In this document: one piece after another, positions 15,829 to 24,161 of the stretch
Numbering within the stretch: position 1 is the first letter of the stretch
How the letters are laid out: the number at the start of each line of letters is the position of its first letter
Source of the DNA: an uncultured Oscillatoriales cyanobacterium
GTDB lineage: Bacteria; Cyanobacteriota; Cyanobacteriia; Cyanobacteriales; Microcoleaceae
DNA: 42,527 nt
Direction of reading: 5' to 3'
NCBI GenBank assembly: GCA_903893625.1
Contig: CAITND010000033.1
Span: 1 to 42,527, forward strand
Translations under genes and position numbers: made by a program
Notes under the pieces: generated by a model
Seen by the model: the letters and a program-made list of their open reading frames with translations, nothing else
Databases searched by the model: none
Told to the model about the DNA's origin: nothing

Positions 15829-16533
15829 ATGGGCAAGTTAGTTAACGAACTTAAACGAGATATTCAATATCAACACGGGATGAATGCCTGCCTGAACTGT
15901 GGCATTTGTACTGCGGTTTGTCCAGCAGCCGAAGTTTATGATTACTCTCCGAGAGAGGTGATGAACATTTGTCACACGGAAGATGAAGACTGGCTGGTGG
16001 AGTTACTTAAATCCGACAAAATCTGGTTTTGCGGACAATGTTTTTCCTGTAAACCCAGATGTCCAAGAGGTAACAGCACCGCCGACGTGATTCTGGCCTT
16101 GCGTCGCCTTTCCGTTCGTCACGGTTACTTTGCTGAGTCAGAAAAAGGCAGACAGCAATTGTTCGCCAAGCGGGTATTTGGGGAAAATATGCTCAAACGA
16201 GGTTATACCTTACTAGCAGAAAATATCACCCCTGAGCATTTCCCAGAACTCGGAGAAAACTGGGAATACTATTATGAACATAGAGAGGAAATGCGGGAAT
16301 GGTGGGGTGTTCCAATGGACTTAGAAAATAGCGCAGGTTCCCATCGAGTAATTCCCGAAAAAGACATGGATGAATTGCGGGCAATTTATCAAGCAACCGG
16401 GGCAATTGAGTTAATGAATGCTGTAGAAAAAGGCATGGAAAAGAAACTCGGTAGCAAAAAAGAAGTTGAAAAGTTTTGGGATAATTGGGTAGAAACTGCT
16501 GATAGCAGAAACTACGAAATGGGAGATCGGTAA
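15829..16533 (+). CDS. HdrC1-like iron-sulfur subunit of an sHdr-type complex
   Basis: The protein has 234 residues. Two [4Fe-4S] sites are complete: Cys21, 24, 27, 31 (CLNCGICTAVCP) and Cys68, 71, 74, 78 (CGQCFSCKPRCP). This is the heterodisulfide-reductase subunit C fold that wires electrons between HdrA and HdrB. A longer C-terminal helical tail (about 110-234) is typical of the first HdrC of sulfur-oxidising (sHdr) clusters rather than methanogen HdrC. A strong ribosome-binding site GGAGG lies nine bases before ATG. It is first of five Hdr genes in the order C1-B1-A-C2-B2, which matches sHdr clusters except that the small hypothetical gene usually between A and C2 is missing. Confidence 0.88.
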   Translation: MGKLVNELKRDIQYQHGMNACLNCGICTAVCPAAEVYDYSPREVMNICHTEDEDWLVELLKSDKIWFCGQCFSCKPRCPRGNSTADVILALRRLSVRHGYFAESEKGRQQLFAKRVFGENMLKRGYTLLAENITPEHFPELGENWEYYYEHREEMREWWGVPMDLENSAGSHRVIPEKDMDELRAIYQATGAIELMNAVEKGMEKKLGSKKEVEKFWDNWVETADSRNYEMGDR

Positions 16534-16607
16534 TTTTCGGGGTTAATTCCTGAATTAGCATCAATCAAAAATTCCAAATTAACATCAATAAATAAGGAAA
16601 AAACACA

Positions 16608-17654
16608 ATGAAAGTAGCCAGAGAAAATATAGTTTGGGAAAAACACCAAAAGCACGTTCCAACTATAGACGAACCCGGTGGTAAATTATGGGGTTCCTTC
16701 CGCAGTTGTTTTTTGCAAAGTGCCTCTCCTTATACCGAAGGTATTGCCTATAAAATCTTAAAAAATGACCTGGGTATCGATTTGAGAGAATCACCTGGAC
16801 ATACTTCTTGTGGGGCAATTGGCTATCATGGAGATGTCACAAACCTCGAAACCCAAATGGTAATAGCCGCGCGAAATTTTTCCATAGCTCATCATGAATT
16901 AGGTGTTGATAATCTGTTTTCATTTTGTGTGACTTCCTTTGCGAATTACACAGAAATGATTAAACTCTGGGAAGAAGAACCAGAGTTACGAGAATACACC
17001 GAAAAAACATTAAAAGAAACCACAGGTCGTGAGTTTTGGGTTCCCCATGTTTCCGGGGGACGGCCATCTGTAGTTCATGCTTCCGATGTGTTCTATGCTA
17101 ATCGATATAAATTAGCAGAAAAAGCTAAATATAGCCTGAAGGGAATTAAAGCAGTTGATCATATTGGCTGTCATTATGGAAAAATCTTTCCCGGTGAGTG
17201 TATGGGTGGAACAGAATTTCCCCAAGTTTTAGTCGGGTTATTAGAAGCTTTTGGTGCGGAAATTGTTGATTATCCAGAACGTCGGCATTGCTGCGGAATG
17301 GGTTTCCGTCAAGGTGCATTTCCTGAAAACCGGGGTTACACCGCTAGTAGCGTTTATAAGAAAATGAAAAGTCTTAAAGAAACGCAGCCCGATTGCAATT
17401 TAATTCTCACAAATTGCCCGGGTTGTACGGTATTTTTGGATGCTGAACAAGGAACGATTAAAGAAGTCATGGAAGAAGAGTTTAATGTCAATATTATCGA
17501 TTACGCGCAATTGACCGGGTTAATGTTAGGCTATGACCCGTTTAAAGATTGCGGATTGAATGCAAAAGTAGTGGAAGTCGAGCCTTTGCTAGATAAAATC
17601 GGCATTCCCTACGATAAATCTAAAACGGCAGAAGAACGTAGAAGACCGTTTTAG
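16608..17654 (+). CDS. HdrB1-like subunit with degenerate first CCG domain
   Basis: A 348-residue protein made of two CCG domains. The second is complete: Cys188, Cys228-Cys229 (HCCGMG), Cys270 and Cys273 (NCPGC), suited to a noncubane [4Fe-4S] cluster. The first has Cys34, a single Cys68 where CCG would be (SCGAIG) and Cys107-x2-Ser110 where CxxC would be, so it probably cannot hold a full cluster. This asymmetry fits the B1 type of sulfur-oxidising Hdr. In that system the complex is thought to oxidise carrier-bound sulfane sulfur to sulfite. AAGGA lies about ten bases before ATG. A paralogue of roughly 85-90 percent identity by eye lies at 27080. It is separated from HdrA by a repeat element. 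Confidence 0.88.
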   Translation: MKVARENIVWEKHQKHVPTIDEPGGKLWGSFRSCFLQSASPYTEGIAYKILKNDLGIDLRESPGHTSCGAIGYHGDVTNLETQMVIAARNFSIAHHELGVDNLFSFCVTSFANYTEMIKLWEEEPELREYTEKTLKETTGREFWVPHVSGGRPSVVHASDVFYANRYKLAEKAKYSLKGIKAVDHIGCHYGKIFPGECMGGTEFPQVLVGLLEAFGAEIVDYPERRHCCGMGFRQGAFPENRGYTASSVYKKMKSLKETQPDCNLILTNCPGCTVFLDAEQGTIKEVMEEEFNVNIIDYAQLTGLMLGYDPFKDCGLNAKVVEVEPLLDKIGIPYDKSKTAEERRRPF

Positions 17655-17820
17655 ATCCCCCTTAAAAGGGAGATGAAGATCCCCCCTAGCCCCCTTAAAA
17701 AAGGGGGAAAAGACACTCAAAGCCCTGCTTAAAAAATGGGGGAAAGACACTCAAAGTCCCCCTTATTAAGGGGGATTTAGGGGGATCTCTTAAGACTTAG
17801 GTATAACCTTAGAAAAGTAA
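17655..17820. repeat. Inverted/direct repeat element inside the sHdr operon
   Basis: Between HdrB1 and HdrA lie arms GATCCCCCCTAGCCCCCTTA (17678-17697) and their near-complement TAAGGGGGATTTAGGGGGATC-type sequence (17767-17787). Inside is a direct repeat, GGGGGAAAAGACACTCAAAG, near 17703 and again near 17739 (one A shorter). The structure is typical of non-coding dispersed cyanobacterial repeats. RNA hairpins formed here could adjust expression of HdrA onward relative to C1 and B1, or affect mRNA stability. Confidence 0.75.
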
Positions 17821-17841
17821 AAAAATTAAAAGGTAAAAGAA

Positions 17842-18912
17842 ATGAACAAACAAGTATTAGTAATTGGTGGTGGGCCTGCGGGACTGGCGGCAGCAGGAAA
17901 ACTTCAAGACTTTGGTTATGATGTCGTTTTAATTGAGAAACAAGCGGAAATTGGCGGGCATTTAAACAAGTGGTATAAAGTCTTTCCTGACTTTACCGAT
18001 GCTTCAGAAATTACCGCCAATCTCAAAGCAGGTTTGGGGAATACCAGAATTTTAAATAATACGACAGTGACAGAAATTAAAGGTTCTGCCCCTAATTTTC
18101 AAGTCACTACATCGACGGGAGAACAAATTGAAGCGGCGGCGATTTTAGTTTCTACTGGATATAAGCATTTTGATGCAACTTTAAAAGAAGAATACGGCTA
18201 TGGAATTTATGATAATTGCATCAATTCATTAGAACTCGATGCCATGTTGAAGGCAAAAAATGTAAAAACCAGATATGGGAAAGTGCCGAAAAAAGTAGCG
18301 ATGATTCACTGTGTTGGTTCTCGTGATGAGAAGGTGAATAATAATTACTGTTCACGGGTTTGCTGTACCAATGCAATTAAAGTTGCAATTGAGGTGAAAG
18401 AACAAAATCCCGATTGTGAAATTTACTGCCTTTATATGGATATTCGGGTATTTGGTCGTGGTTATGAGGAACTATACCGCACCTCTCAGCAAGAGTTTGG
18501 AGTCCAGTTTCTTCGAGGTCGGCTTTCTGAAGCCAGCGAGAAAAAAGATGGCAGTTTATTACTGCGATTAGAAGATACTTTAACCGCAAAACCGATGCGA
18601 TTGAGTGTTGATTTGTTAGTTTTAATGGTGGGAATGGAAGGCAATCCAGAGTTAGCAGAAATTGCGGGTTTAAGCTTGGGTTGCGATCGCTTTTATGCCA
18701 CTGCTCATCTGCAATATTCTAACAATCATTCTGCTCGATCAGGTATTTTTCTAGCAGGGGCAGCAACGGGGCCAAAAGCCATTATGGAATCCATTACCGA
18801 TGGCCGATCTGCGGCGGCAGAAATAGCCAGTTTTGTAGCGAGTAATCCAGCCAATTTTGAATCAAATCTCAATGGACAATCTGTAACAGAAATGGCAGCA
18901 TCCCTGAAGTAA
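17842..18912 (+). CDS. HdrA-like FAD/iron-sulfur subunit of an sHdr-type complex
   Basis: The protein has 356 residues, the short length typical of sHdrA (methanogen HdrA is far longer with extra ferredoxin domains). The N-terminal dinucleotide motif VIGGGPAGLAAAG (about 7-19) is followed by IEKQAEIGGHL. The cluster-binding region has Cys157 (HCVGS) and Cys170-x3-Cys174-Cys175 (CSRVCC), with Cys126 nearby. A second FAD contact, GIFLAGAATGPKAIMESI, lies near the C-terminus. HdrA is the flavin hub that would pass electrons to or from HdrC. AAGGT precedes the ATG by ten bases. HdrC2 follows after 14 bases, leaving no room for the small sHdr hypothetical subunit. Confidence 0.9.
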   Translation: MNKQVLVIGGGPAGLAAAGKLQDFGYDVVLIEKQAEIGGHLNKWYKVFPDFTDASEITANLKAGLGNTRILNNTTVTEIKGSAPNFQVTTSTGEQIEAAAILVSTGYKHFDATLKEEYGYGIYDNCINSLELDAMLKAKNVKTRYGKVPKKVAMIHCVGSRDEKVNNNYCSRVCCTNAIKVAIEVKEQNPDCEIYCLYMDIRVFGRGYEELYRTSQQEFGVQFLRGRLSEASEKKDGSLLLRLEDTLTAKPMRLSVDLLVLMVGMEGNPELAEIAGLSLGCDRFYATAHLQYSNNHSARSGIFLAGAATGPKAIMESITDGRSAAAEIASFVASNPANFESNLNGQSVTEMAASLK

Positions 18913-18926
18913 ATGAGGTAAAAACA

Positions 18927-19532
18927 ATGGCAACAAAATCAACAAAATCAACAAAATCGAAAAAATTTGTATTTGGTCTGAAAGTTGATCGTCAACTCGA
19001 TGGCGATAAAATGAACTCCGATTTTATTAAGAAAGTTCTGGCTGAAGGTGGAAAGGGTGCGGCGATCGCAGCCTGTATGCAGTGTGGTACTTGTAGCGGT
19101 GGCTGTACCAATATTGACCTGATGGATATGTCCCCCCGAACCCTAATTTTAATGGTGCAAAGAGGGGAATGGGAAAAGGTACTTAAAAGCAATGCTTTAT
19201 GGATGTGTAGTTCTTGTTATATTTGTACCTCTCGATGTCCTCGTGGGGTGCGTCCTTCTGATGTCATTGAAGCGGTAAAAGCGATCGCAATTCGTCAAGG
19301 AATCGAAAATGATGCGACTCGTTTTAATGAAATATTTGTCGAGTTAGTTCAGAAACGAGGCATTCTTTTTGAACCCGAATTAATGCAGAAATATGGCGGT
19401 TTACCAGCCATGATCGAACAAGCAGAATTGGGAATTAAATTAGCTTTAAAAGGCAAAATGTCGCCATTTCCTGAAAAAGTAAAAGACCCTAAAAAATTTA
19501 GTGAAGCATTAGAAAAGGCAAAAAAACCATGA
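18927..19532 (+). CDS. HdrC2-like iron-sulfur subunit
   Basis: The protein has 201 residues. Two [4Fe-4S] sites: Cys50, 53, 56, 60 (CMQCGTCSGGC) and Cys94, 97, 100, 104 (CSSCYICTSRC). The N-terminus starts with a Thr-Lys-Ser repeat (about residues 2-13), an unusual basic leader not seen in HdrC1. The second box is followed by PRGVRPSDVIEA, family-typical. It overlaps the HdrB2 start by four bases (ATGA), so C2 and B2 are translationally coupled, as expected for tight partners. It likely connects HdrA to HdrB2. Confidence 0.9.
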   Translation: MATKSTKSTKSKKFVFGLKVDRQLDGDKMNSDFIKKVLAEGGKGAAIAACMQCGTCSGGCTNIDLMDMSPRTLILMVQRGEWEKVLKSNALWMCSSCYICTSRCPRGVRPSDVIEAVKAIAIRQGIENDATRFNEIFVELVQKRGILFEPELMQKYGGLPAMIEQAELGIKLALKGKMSPFPEKVKDPKKFSEALEKAKKP

Positions 19533-20398
19533 AGAAATATTCTTACTATCCCGGATGTAGCCTGCATACCACAGCCAAAGAGTTTGATATCTCAACGAGA
19601 GTGGTAATGCAGGAATTAGGAATTGAACTAGAAGATCTCAAAGATTGGTCTTGTTGTGGCGGCTCAATTGCGGCGAGTGTTTCTCACGATGTTGGGATGG
19701 CAATGGCGGCGAGAAATGTCGCTTTAGCTCAAAAACAAGATCTCGATTTATTAGCCTCTTGTTCGGGGTGTTACAACAAGTCAGCCAGAGCACTTAAGGC
19801 ATTAAAAGAACCCACCGAAAAAGATAGAATTATGGCTATTATGTCGGAAATGGGGATCGATGTTTCTGACTATAATATTCAGGTCAGAAATGTAGTAGAT
19901 GTGTTAGTAAATGATATCGATCTTGCCCCCCGAATTAAAAAGCCATTAACGGGTTTAAAAGTCGCCTGTTATTATGGGTGTTTGTTAACTCGACCCGCAG
20001 ATATAACAGGTTGGGATTCGCCCATGTTCCCGACATCAATGGATAGATTATCTGAAATTTGTGGCGCGGAAGTCGTTGATTTTCGGTCAAAAACCAAATG
20101 CTGCGGTGGCCCAATTTTAGTCTCTCAAAAAGATGTCGCTTTTGATTTGACTAAACAACTATTAGATGAGGCACAATCTCTGGGTGCAGATTGTATTGTT
20201 TTAGCTTGTCCCTTATGTGATACTAACCTGGAACTGCGCCAGTCTGATATTGAGAAGAAATACAATGTTTCTTATAATCTGCCCATTCTCTATATCACGG
20301 AAATCATCGGATTAGCTTTGGGAATGAAACCCGGAAAATTGGGAATGAATAAGCATATTGTTTCACCACAACCCGTCCTCAAAAAATTGGGTTTATAA
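19529..20398 (+). CDS. HdrB2-like subunit with two complete CCG domains
   Basis: A 289-residue protein. First CCG domain: Cys10, Cys42-Cys43, Cys78, Cys81. Second: Cys147 (with Cys151), Cys191-Cys192, Cys227, Cys230. Both can hold noncubane [4Fe-4S] clusters of the disulfide-reducing or sulfur-oxidising active site, unlike HdrB1. The length and YPGCSLHTTAKE start are standard for HdrB. It is the last Hdr subunit of the set; a small DUF4405 membrane gene follows after nine bases. It probably forms a catalytic half-complex with HdrC2 and HdrA. Confidence 0.92.
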   Translation: MKKYSYYPGCSLHTTAKEFDISTRVVMQELGIELEDLKDWSCCGGSIAASVSHDVGMAMAARNVALAQKQDLDLLASCSGCYNKSARALKALKEPTEKDRIMAIMSEMGIDVSDYNIQVRNVVDVLVNDIDLAPRIKKPLTGLKVACYYGCLLTRPADITGWDSPMFPTSMDRLSEICGAEVVDFRSKTKCCGGPILVSQKDVAFDLTKQLLDEAQSLGADCIVLACPLCDTNLELRQSDIEKKYNVSYNLPILYITEIIGLALGMKPGKLGMNKHIVSPQPVLKKLGL

Positions 20399-20407
20399 AC
20401 CCTAAAA

Positions 20408-20716
20408 ATGAAACGTAAACAGAAAATCAATTTCAGGCTTTATCTTCGAGCAATTGTGACTTTAGGACTTTTAAGTGCTTGGAGTTTAGTTACATTCACC
20501 GGATTTCTGTTATGGTTTATTCCCAGGGGTCAAAAGGTAGGTCATGGCTTTCTATTTTGGGGACTAACCAGACATGGATGGGGTGATATTCATTTCATCA
20601 TTAGCTTGGTTGCCTTCAGTTTGACCGTGATTCATATTATCCTGTATTGGCGATCTTTAAGCCAATTGGTTCGATATTTAATCACGGTTCATACTCCTCT
20701 CAAACTTCGATCTTGA
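20408..20716 (+). CDS. DUF4405-like small membrane cytochrome b-type protein
   Basis: A 102-residue membrane protein. Hydrophobic helices are at about 13-37 and 61-81, with the motif TGFLLWFIPRG between them and WGDIHFIISL at the start of the second. His56, His62 and His76 are spaced so that a helix bundle or dimer could ligate heme, as proposed for DUF4405 and related cytochrome b-like proteins; His46 is also available. It starts nine bases after HdrB2, so it is probably cotranscribed. Canonical soluble sHdr systems have no such subunit, whereas membrane-linked Hdr/Qmo complexes do. I infer an electron link between the Hdr-like complex and quinone. Heme binding is unproven. Confidence 0.72.
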   Translation: MKRKQKINFRLYLRAIVTLGLLSAWSLVTFTGFLLWFIPRGQKVGHGFLFWGLTRHGWGDIHFIISLVAFSLTVIHIILYWRSLSQLVRYLITVHTPLKLRS

Positions 20717-20723
20717 CACTTTT

Positions 20724-21275
20724 ATGAACATCTACAAACTCCCTAAAAGCAATCCTAGTACAGTTGTAAAGTGGGTTGTAGACGCAATTATCATTAGTAA
20801 TGGTATCGTTTTTTTATGTTTTTTTCCAGTAAAAGCACTGCCTCAAACATCCTTAGATTCTAATACCCAACAGGCGATGATTGATTCAATTAATGATGAA
20901 TATCGCGCCAGAGCATTTTATCAAGCTGTCATCGAAAAATTTGGGTCAGTTCGCCCTTTTAGCAATATTGTTCAATCAGAAAATAATCATATTAATCTTT
21001 GGATGAATATATTTGCTAAGTACGGAATAGCTGTACCTACTGATTCTTTTGCGGGTAATATTTCGGTTCCTGATACCTTAAAAGATGCCTGTAAAATGGG
21101 AGTTACAGTAGAAATTGATAACGTTGAAATGTATGATCGCTTTTTGGGTTTTGTTACCCAACCCGATTTAAAGGCTGCTTTTACTCAACTACGTCAAATC
21201 TCTGAAGAAAGGCATTTACCAGCCTTTGAGCGCTGTCAAACTCAACCGATTGGAGGTCAAGGGGGCTTTTTTTAA
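20724..21275 (+). CDS. DUF2202 ferritin-like protein, membrane-tethered or exported
   Basis: A 183-residue protein. A hydrophobic segment (about 17-37) near the N-terminus fits a signal peptide or anchor. The ferritin-like part has the expected Glu/His helices: DEYRARAFYQAVIEKFG, IVQSENNHINLWMNIF, VEIDNVEMYDRFL and ISEERHLPAFERC. These can form a dimetal site. DUF2202 function is unknown; diiron redox or metal-storage roles are guesses. It starts eight bases after the DUF4405 gene, hence the same transcript, and is the last gene before a 186-base gap. Its export would place it on the far side of the membrane from the Hdr subunits. Confidence 0.78.
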   Translation: MNIYKLPKSNPSTVVKWVVDAIIISNGIVFLCFFPVKALPQTSLDSNTQQAMIDSINDEYRARAFYQAVIEKFGSVRPFSNIVQSENNHINLWMNIFAKYGIAVPTDSFAGNISVPDTLKDACKMGVTVEIDNVEMYDRFLGFVTQPDLKAAFTQLRQISEERHLPAFERCQTQPIGGQGGFF

Positions 21276-21461
21276 GCATCAGTGACTTAATTGTTTAACA
21301 GTGATTTTAAGGATGAAAAAACATAAATTCTTGAGTCTAAAGTTGACACTATCCTGAGAAATTGTGCGATCAGCTACTTGAAACGTGAAAAACATTCGGG
21401 TATGATCAATTCTCAAAAGCCAGCATTTTCAAGTCTTGCTCGCTGAATTGAGGGAAATTCG

Positions 21462-24161
21462 ATGAACTCTATGATCGAGTTAACAAGCATCTTCCCCTTG
21501 CCACAACCCATCGATCACGATCCAACAGTTGCGCCGGATGAAGGGAAAATGGCAGAAGATATCCGTTGGCTAGGGAGTCAACCCATCTGGGAAAGCTTGC
21601 CAGAAAGCGCGATGCAAGCAATTTCCCAATTGTTCTATCGCTTCCAAGTCGAAGCCGGAAGCCTGATTTACCTAGAAGGACAAACTCCCATCGGCCTATA
21701 TTTGCTCAAGCTGGGAAAGGTGGAAATCTTCCAACAGTCGCCCATTGGTAAATTGTCGATCCGCGATCGCCACCCTGGAGATTTATTTGGCTATACACTG
21801 GTGGCGAGTTCCGATGAAGGAACGTACCATAGCAGCGCCATCGCCCTGACAGCCAGTGAAATTCTGTTTTTACCCCAGAAGCCGTTTTTGGAACTGGTGA
21901 TAGACTATCCTGCCATTCAACAAGCGATCTATTCCCTGTTGATGCGAGACTTAGATGATTTTGCTAGTCGTATTGCTTGGGAAGAAGAACGCATTCGAGG
22001 CTTGCAACCCTACATCCAAGATCTTCCCACTGGGGAAATAATTCTGGGCTATAGCAAAGCCACCCAAAAACTAACCCAAAAAATCGATGCCGCCGCATCT
22101 GAGCTAACGCCTGTGGTGTTTCAAGCTCAACCGGGTAGCGGAAAAACTTTCTTAGCGGGACTGATCCACCTGCGTTCTCAATTAGCTAACCGACCCTTTG
22201 CTGAATTAGATTGTGCCGAACTCCCCCACACCGCAGATGGCAGACTCAATACCGATGTCTTGTTTGGGAGAATGGGCAACCAACCGGGTATTCTGGAATT
22301 ATTAGAACAGGGAACCCTATTGCTCGATAACGTTCATGTATTGAGCGAAGGCGATCGCACTCGGTTAATTCACTATCTGAAAACAGGGTTAATTATCCCT
22401 AATCATGGCATATTAGACCATCATCAATTATCTCACGAACCGCCTCAACCCGTTCAATCTTGGGTGCGTTTAATCTTTGCCTCTGCCAACAAACTGATTT
22501 TTCCCGATATTGAAACGATTTCAATTAAACTATCTACCCTCCCCCAACGTAAAGCCGATATTCCCGACTTTGCCGAATATTTCCTCAATCAATTTTGTCG
22601 GGAACAAAATCGCCCCCTGCTACAACTGGATCGGGCCGATTTGCGCCGCCTGATCAGCTACGAATATCCCGGCAATTTAGCCGAATTAGCCGAAATATTG
22701 CACCGAGCCGTTATTATGACTCCCATCGGGCAATCTGTGATCCCAGAACAAGCCTTGTGGTCTGTACAATCCACAAAAAATGCCTTTCGGCTTGACTTGC
22801 TCACCCATGTCCCTTTGTTGCGGAAATTTTTGCTGAGTCGCTGGTATCCCCAAGGGATCTGGATCGTGATGATGGTAATTTTCATCCCCGTTACAATTTT
22901 AGGCTTTATCGGTTCCCAATCACGAGACAGCAGTATTACCCTCAACTTATTTTGGGCTTGGTGGTGGCCCGGTTATCTATTTTTATTCGCCTTCGTGGGC
23001 CGATTTTGGTGTGCAGTCTGCCCGTTTATGATTGTGGGTGAATGGATGCGCCAGATTTCCCTGTGGCTATTTCCCCGTCAACAACTTACTTGGAAAACCC
23101 AATGGCTAAACCGTTGGGGTGCATGGATATTATTTGCCGGGTTTGTAATAATTTACCTGTGGGAAAAACTGTGGGATTTGCCCCACCATGCCTATCTTTC
23201 GGCTTGGTTATTATTAGCAATTACTGCCGGGGCGGTGATTTTTAGTTTAATTTATGAACGTCGGCTGTGGTGTCGCTATCTCTGTCCTATTGGTGGCATG
23301 AATGGGATGTTTGCCAAACTATCAATAACAGAATTGCGATCAACTCAGCAAGTCTGTGGGAGTCAGTGTAGTACCTTTGGCTGTTATAAAGGCAGTACGG
23401 AAACTCCACTTAACTTTGTTGATGCCTTACCCAATGAAGGACAAGCCAGTCAAGGTTGTCCGCTTTACTCCCATCCCGCCCAATTGCAAGATAACCGCGA
23501 TTGTATGCTTTGTATGGATTGTTTGAAAGCTTGTCCGAATCGCTCAGGACAGTTAAATTTACGCTTTCCTGCATCGGATTTATTAGATGATCATCAAGGT
23601 TTTTGGGCAGAAGTGGCGCTGTTGTTACTATTATTTGGCGGTGTTTTTATGCACCATTCCCAGACTATTTTAGGTTGGTTGGGATGGGAAAATGTACCTA
23701 TAGATGCCGATCATTTTCTAACCAGTTTACCGATCACTTTAGCATTACTCAGTATTCCAGCTATTTTAACATATCTCACTCATGCGATCGCTCGCTTTTT
23801 TGATTCCGAACAACCGGATTATTTAACGATTATTTACGCCTATCTTCCCTTTGTTTTAGCCGCTAATCTAGCCCATTACGTTCCGGCTTTTATTACCGAA
23901 GCCGGACAAATTCTCCCCGTATTAGCTCGTTCTTTAGGATATAGTGGGGCAGGATTACCCACCCTAACGTGGAGTTTAGATGTCGCTCAATTTTTGCAAG
24001 GCATAACCCTACTTTCCGCAATGGTTTTTAGCCCTTACCCTCTATTGAGAATTACTAAACAAGGTGACGAAGTAACGGGGATGCAAAGACTGATGAGTAA
24101 CCTGCCTCATTTGTTATTCATGGCTGGATTGACCGTTTTACTATTCAAGTTAATGATTTGA
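21462..24161 (+). CDS. Fusion: cNMP-binding, degenerate sigma-54-type AAA+, NapH-like Fe-S membrane protein
   Basis: A protein of 899 residues. Order: a cyclic-nucleotide-binding-like domain (about 40-160, with GSLIYLEGQTPIGLYLL and HPGDLFGYTL); an AAA+ domain resembling sigma-54 activators (about 190-430); then a polytopic NapH/NosR-like part (about 460-899) with CAVCP (517, 520), CRYLCP (604, 608) and a [4Fe-4S] motif Cys681, 684, 687, 691. The Walker A is AQPGSGKT, losing the first Gly; Walker B is LLLDNV, with Asn where Glu should be; the GAFTGA loop and a DNA-binding HTH are absent. Cyanobacteria lack sigma-54, so it is unlikely to be a normal activator. More likely it is a membrane redox protein with a sensory front end. 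GAGGGA precedes ATG by nine bases. Confidence 0.85.
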   Translation: MNSMIELTSIFPLPQPIDHDPTVAPDEGKMAEDIRWLGSQPIWESLPESAMQAISQLFYRFQVEAGSLIYLEGQTPIGLYLLKLGKVEIFQQSPIGKLSIRDRHPGDLFGYTLVASSDEGTYHSSAIALTASEILFLPQKPFLELVIDYPAIQQAIYSLLMRDLDDFASRIAWEEERIRGLQPYIQDLPTGEIILGYSKATQKLTQKIDAAASELTPVVFQAQPGSGKTFLAGLIHLRSQLANRPFAELDCAELPHTADGRLNTDVLFGRMGNQPGILELLEQGTLLLDNVHVLSEGDRTRLIHYLKTGLIIPNHGILDHHQLSHEPPQPVQSWVRLIFASANKLIFPDIETISIKLSTLPQRKADIPDFAEYFLNQFCREQNRPLLQLDRADLRRLISYEYPGNLAELAEILHRAVIMTPIGQSVIPEQALWSVQSTKNAFRLDLLTHVPLLRKFLLSRWYPQGIWIVMMVIFIPVTILGFIGSQSRDSSITLNLFWAWWWPGYLFLFAFVGRFWCAVCPFMIVGEWMRQISLWLFPRQQLTWKTQWLNRWGAWILFAGFVIIYLWEKLWDLPHHAYLSAWLLLAITAGAVIFSLIYERRLWCRYLCPIGGMNGMFAKLSITELRSTQQVCGSQCSTFGCYKGSTETPLNFVDALPNEGQASQGCPLYSHPAQLQDNRDCMLCMDCLKACPNRSGQLNLRFPASDLLDDHQGFWAEVALLLLLFGGVFMHHSQTILGWLGWENVPIDADHFLTSLPITLALLSIPAILTYLTHAIARFFDSEQPDYLTIIYAYLPFVLAANLAHYVPAFITEAGQILPVLARSLGYSGAGLPTLTWSLDVAQFLQGITLLSAMVFSPYPLLRITKQGDEVTGMQRLMSNLPHLLFMAGLTVLLFKLMI

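Noticed and set aside
15829-20398. Reading the Hdr genes as methanogen-type or as glycolate oxidase/succinate dehydrogenase E-type CCG proteins
   Set aside because: The gene order C1-B1-A-C2-B2 and short HdrA are specific to the sHdr type, and no hydrogenase, GlcD/E or Sdh partner is present.
21462-24161. Plain sigma-54-dependent transcription activator
   Set aside because: GAFTGA, the Walker B Glu and any HTH are missing, and the C-terminal half is a polytopic Fe-S membrane protein.
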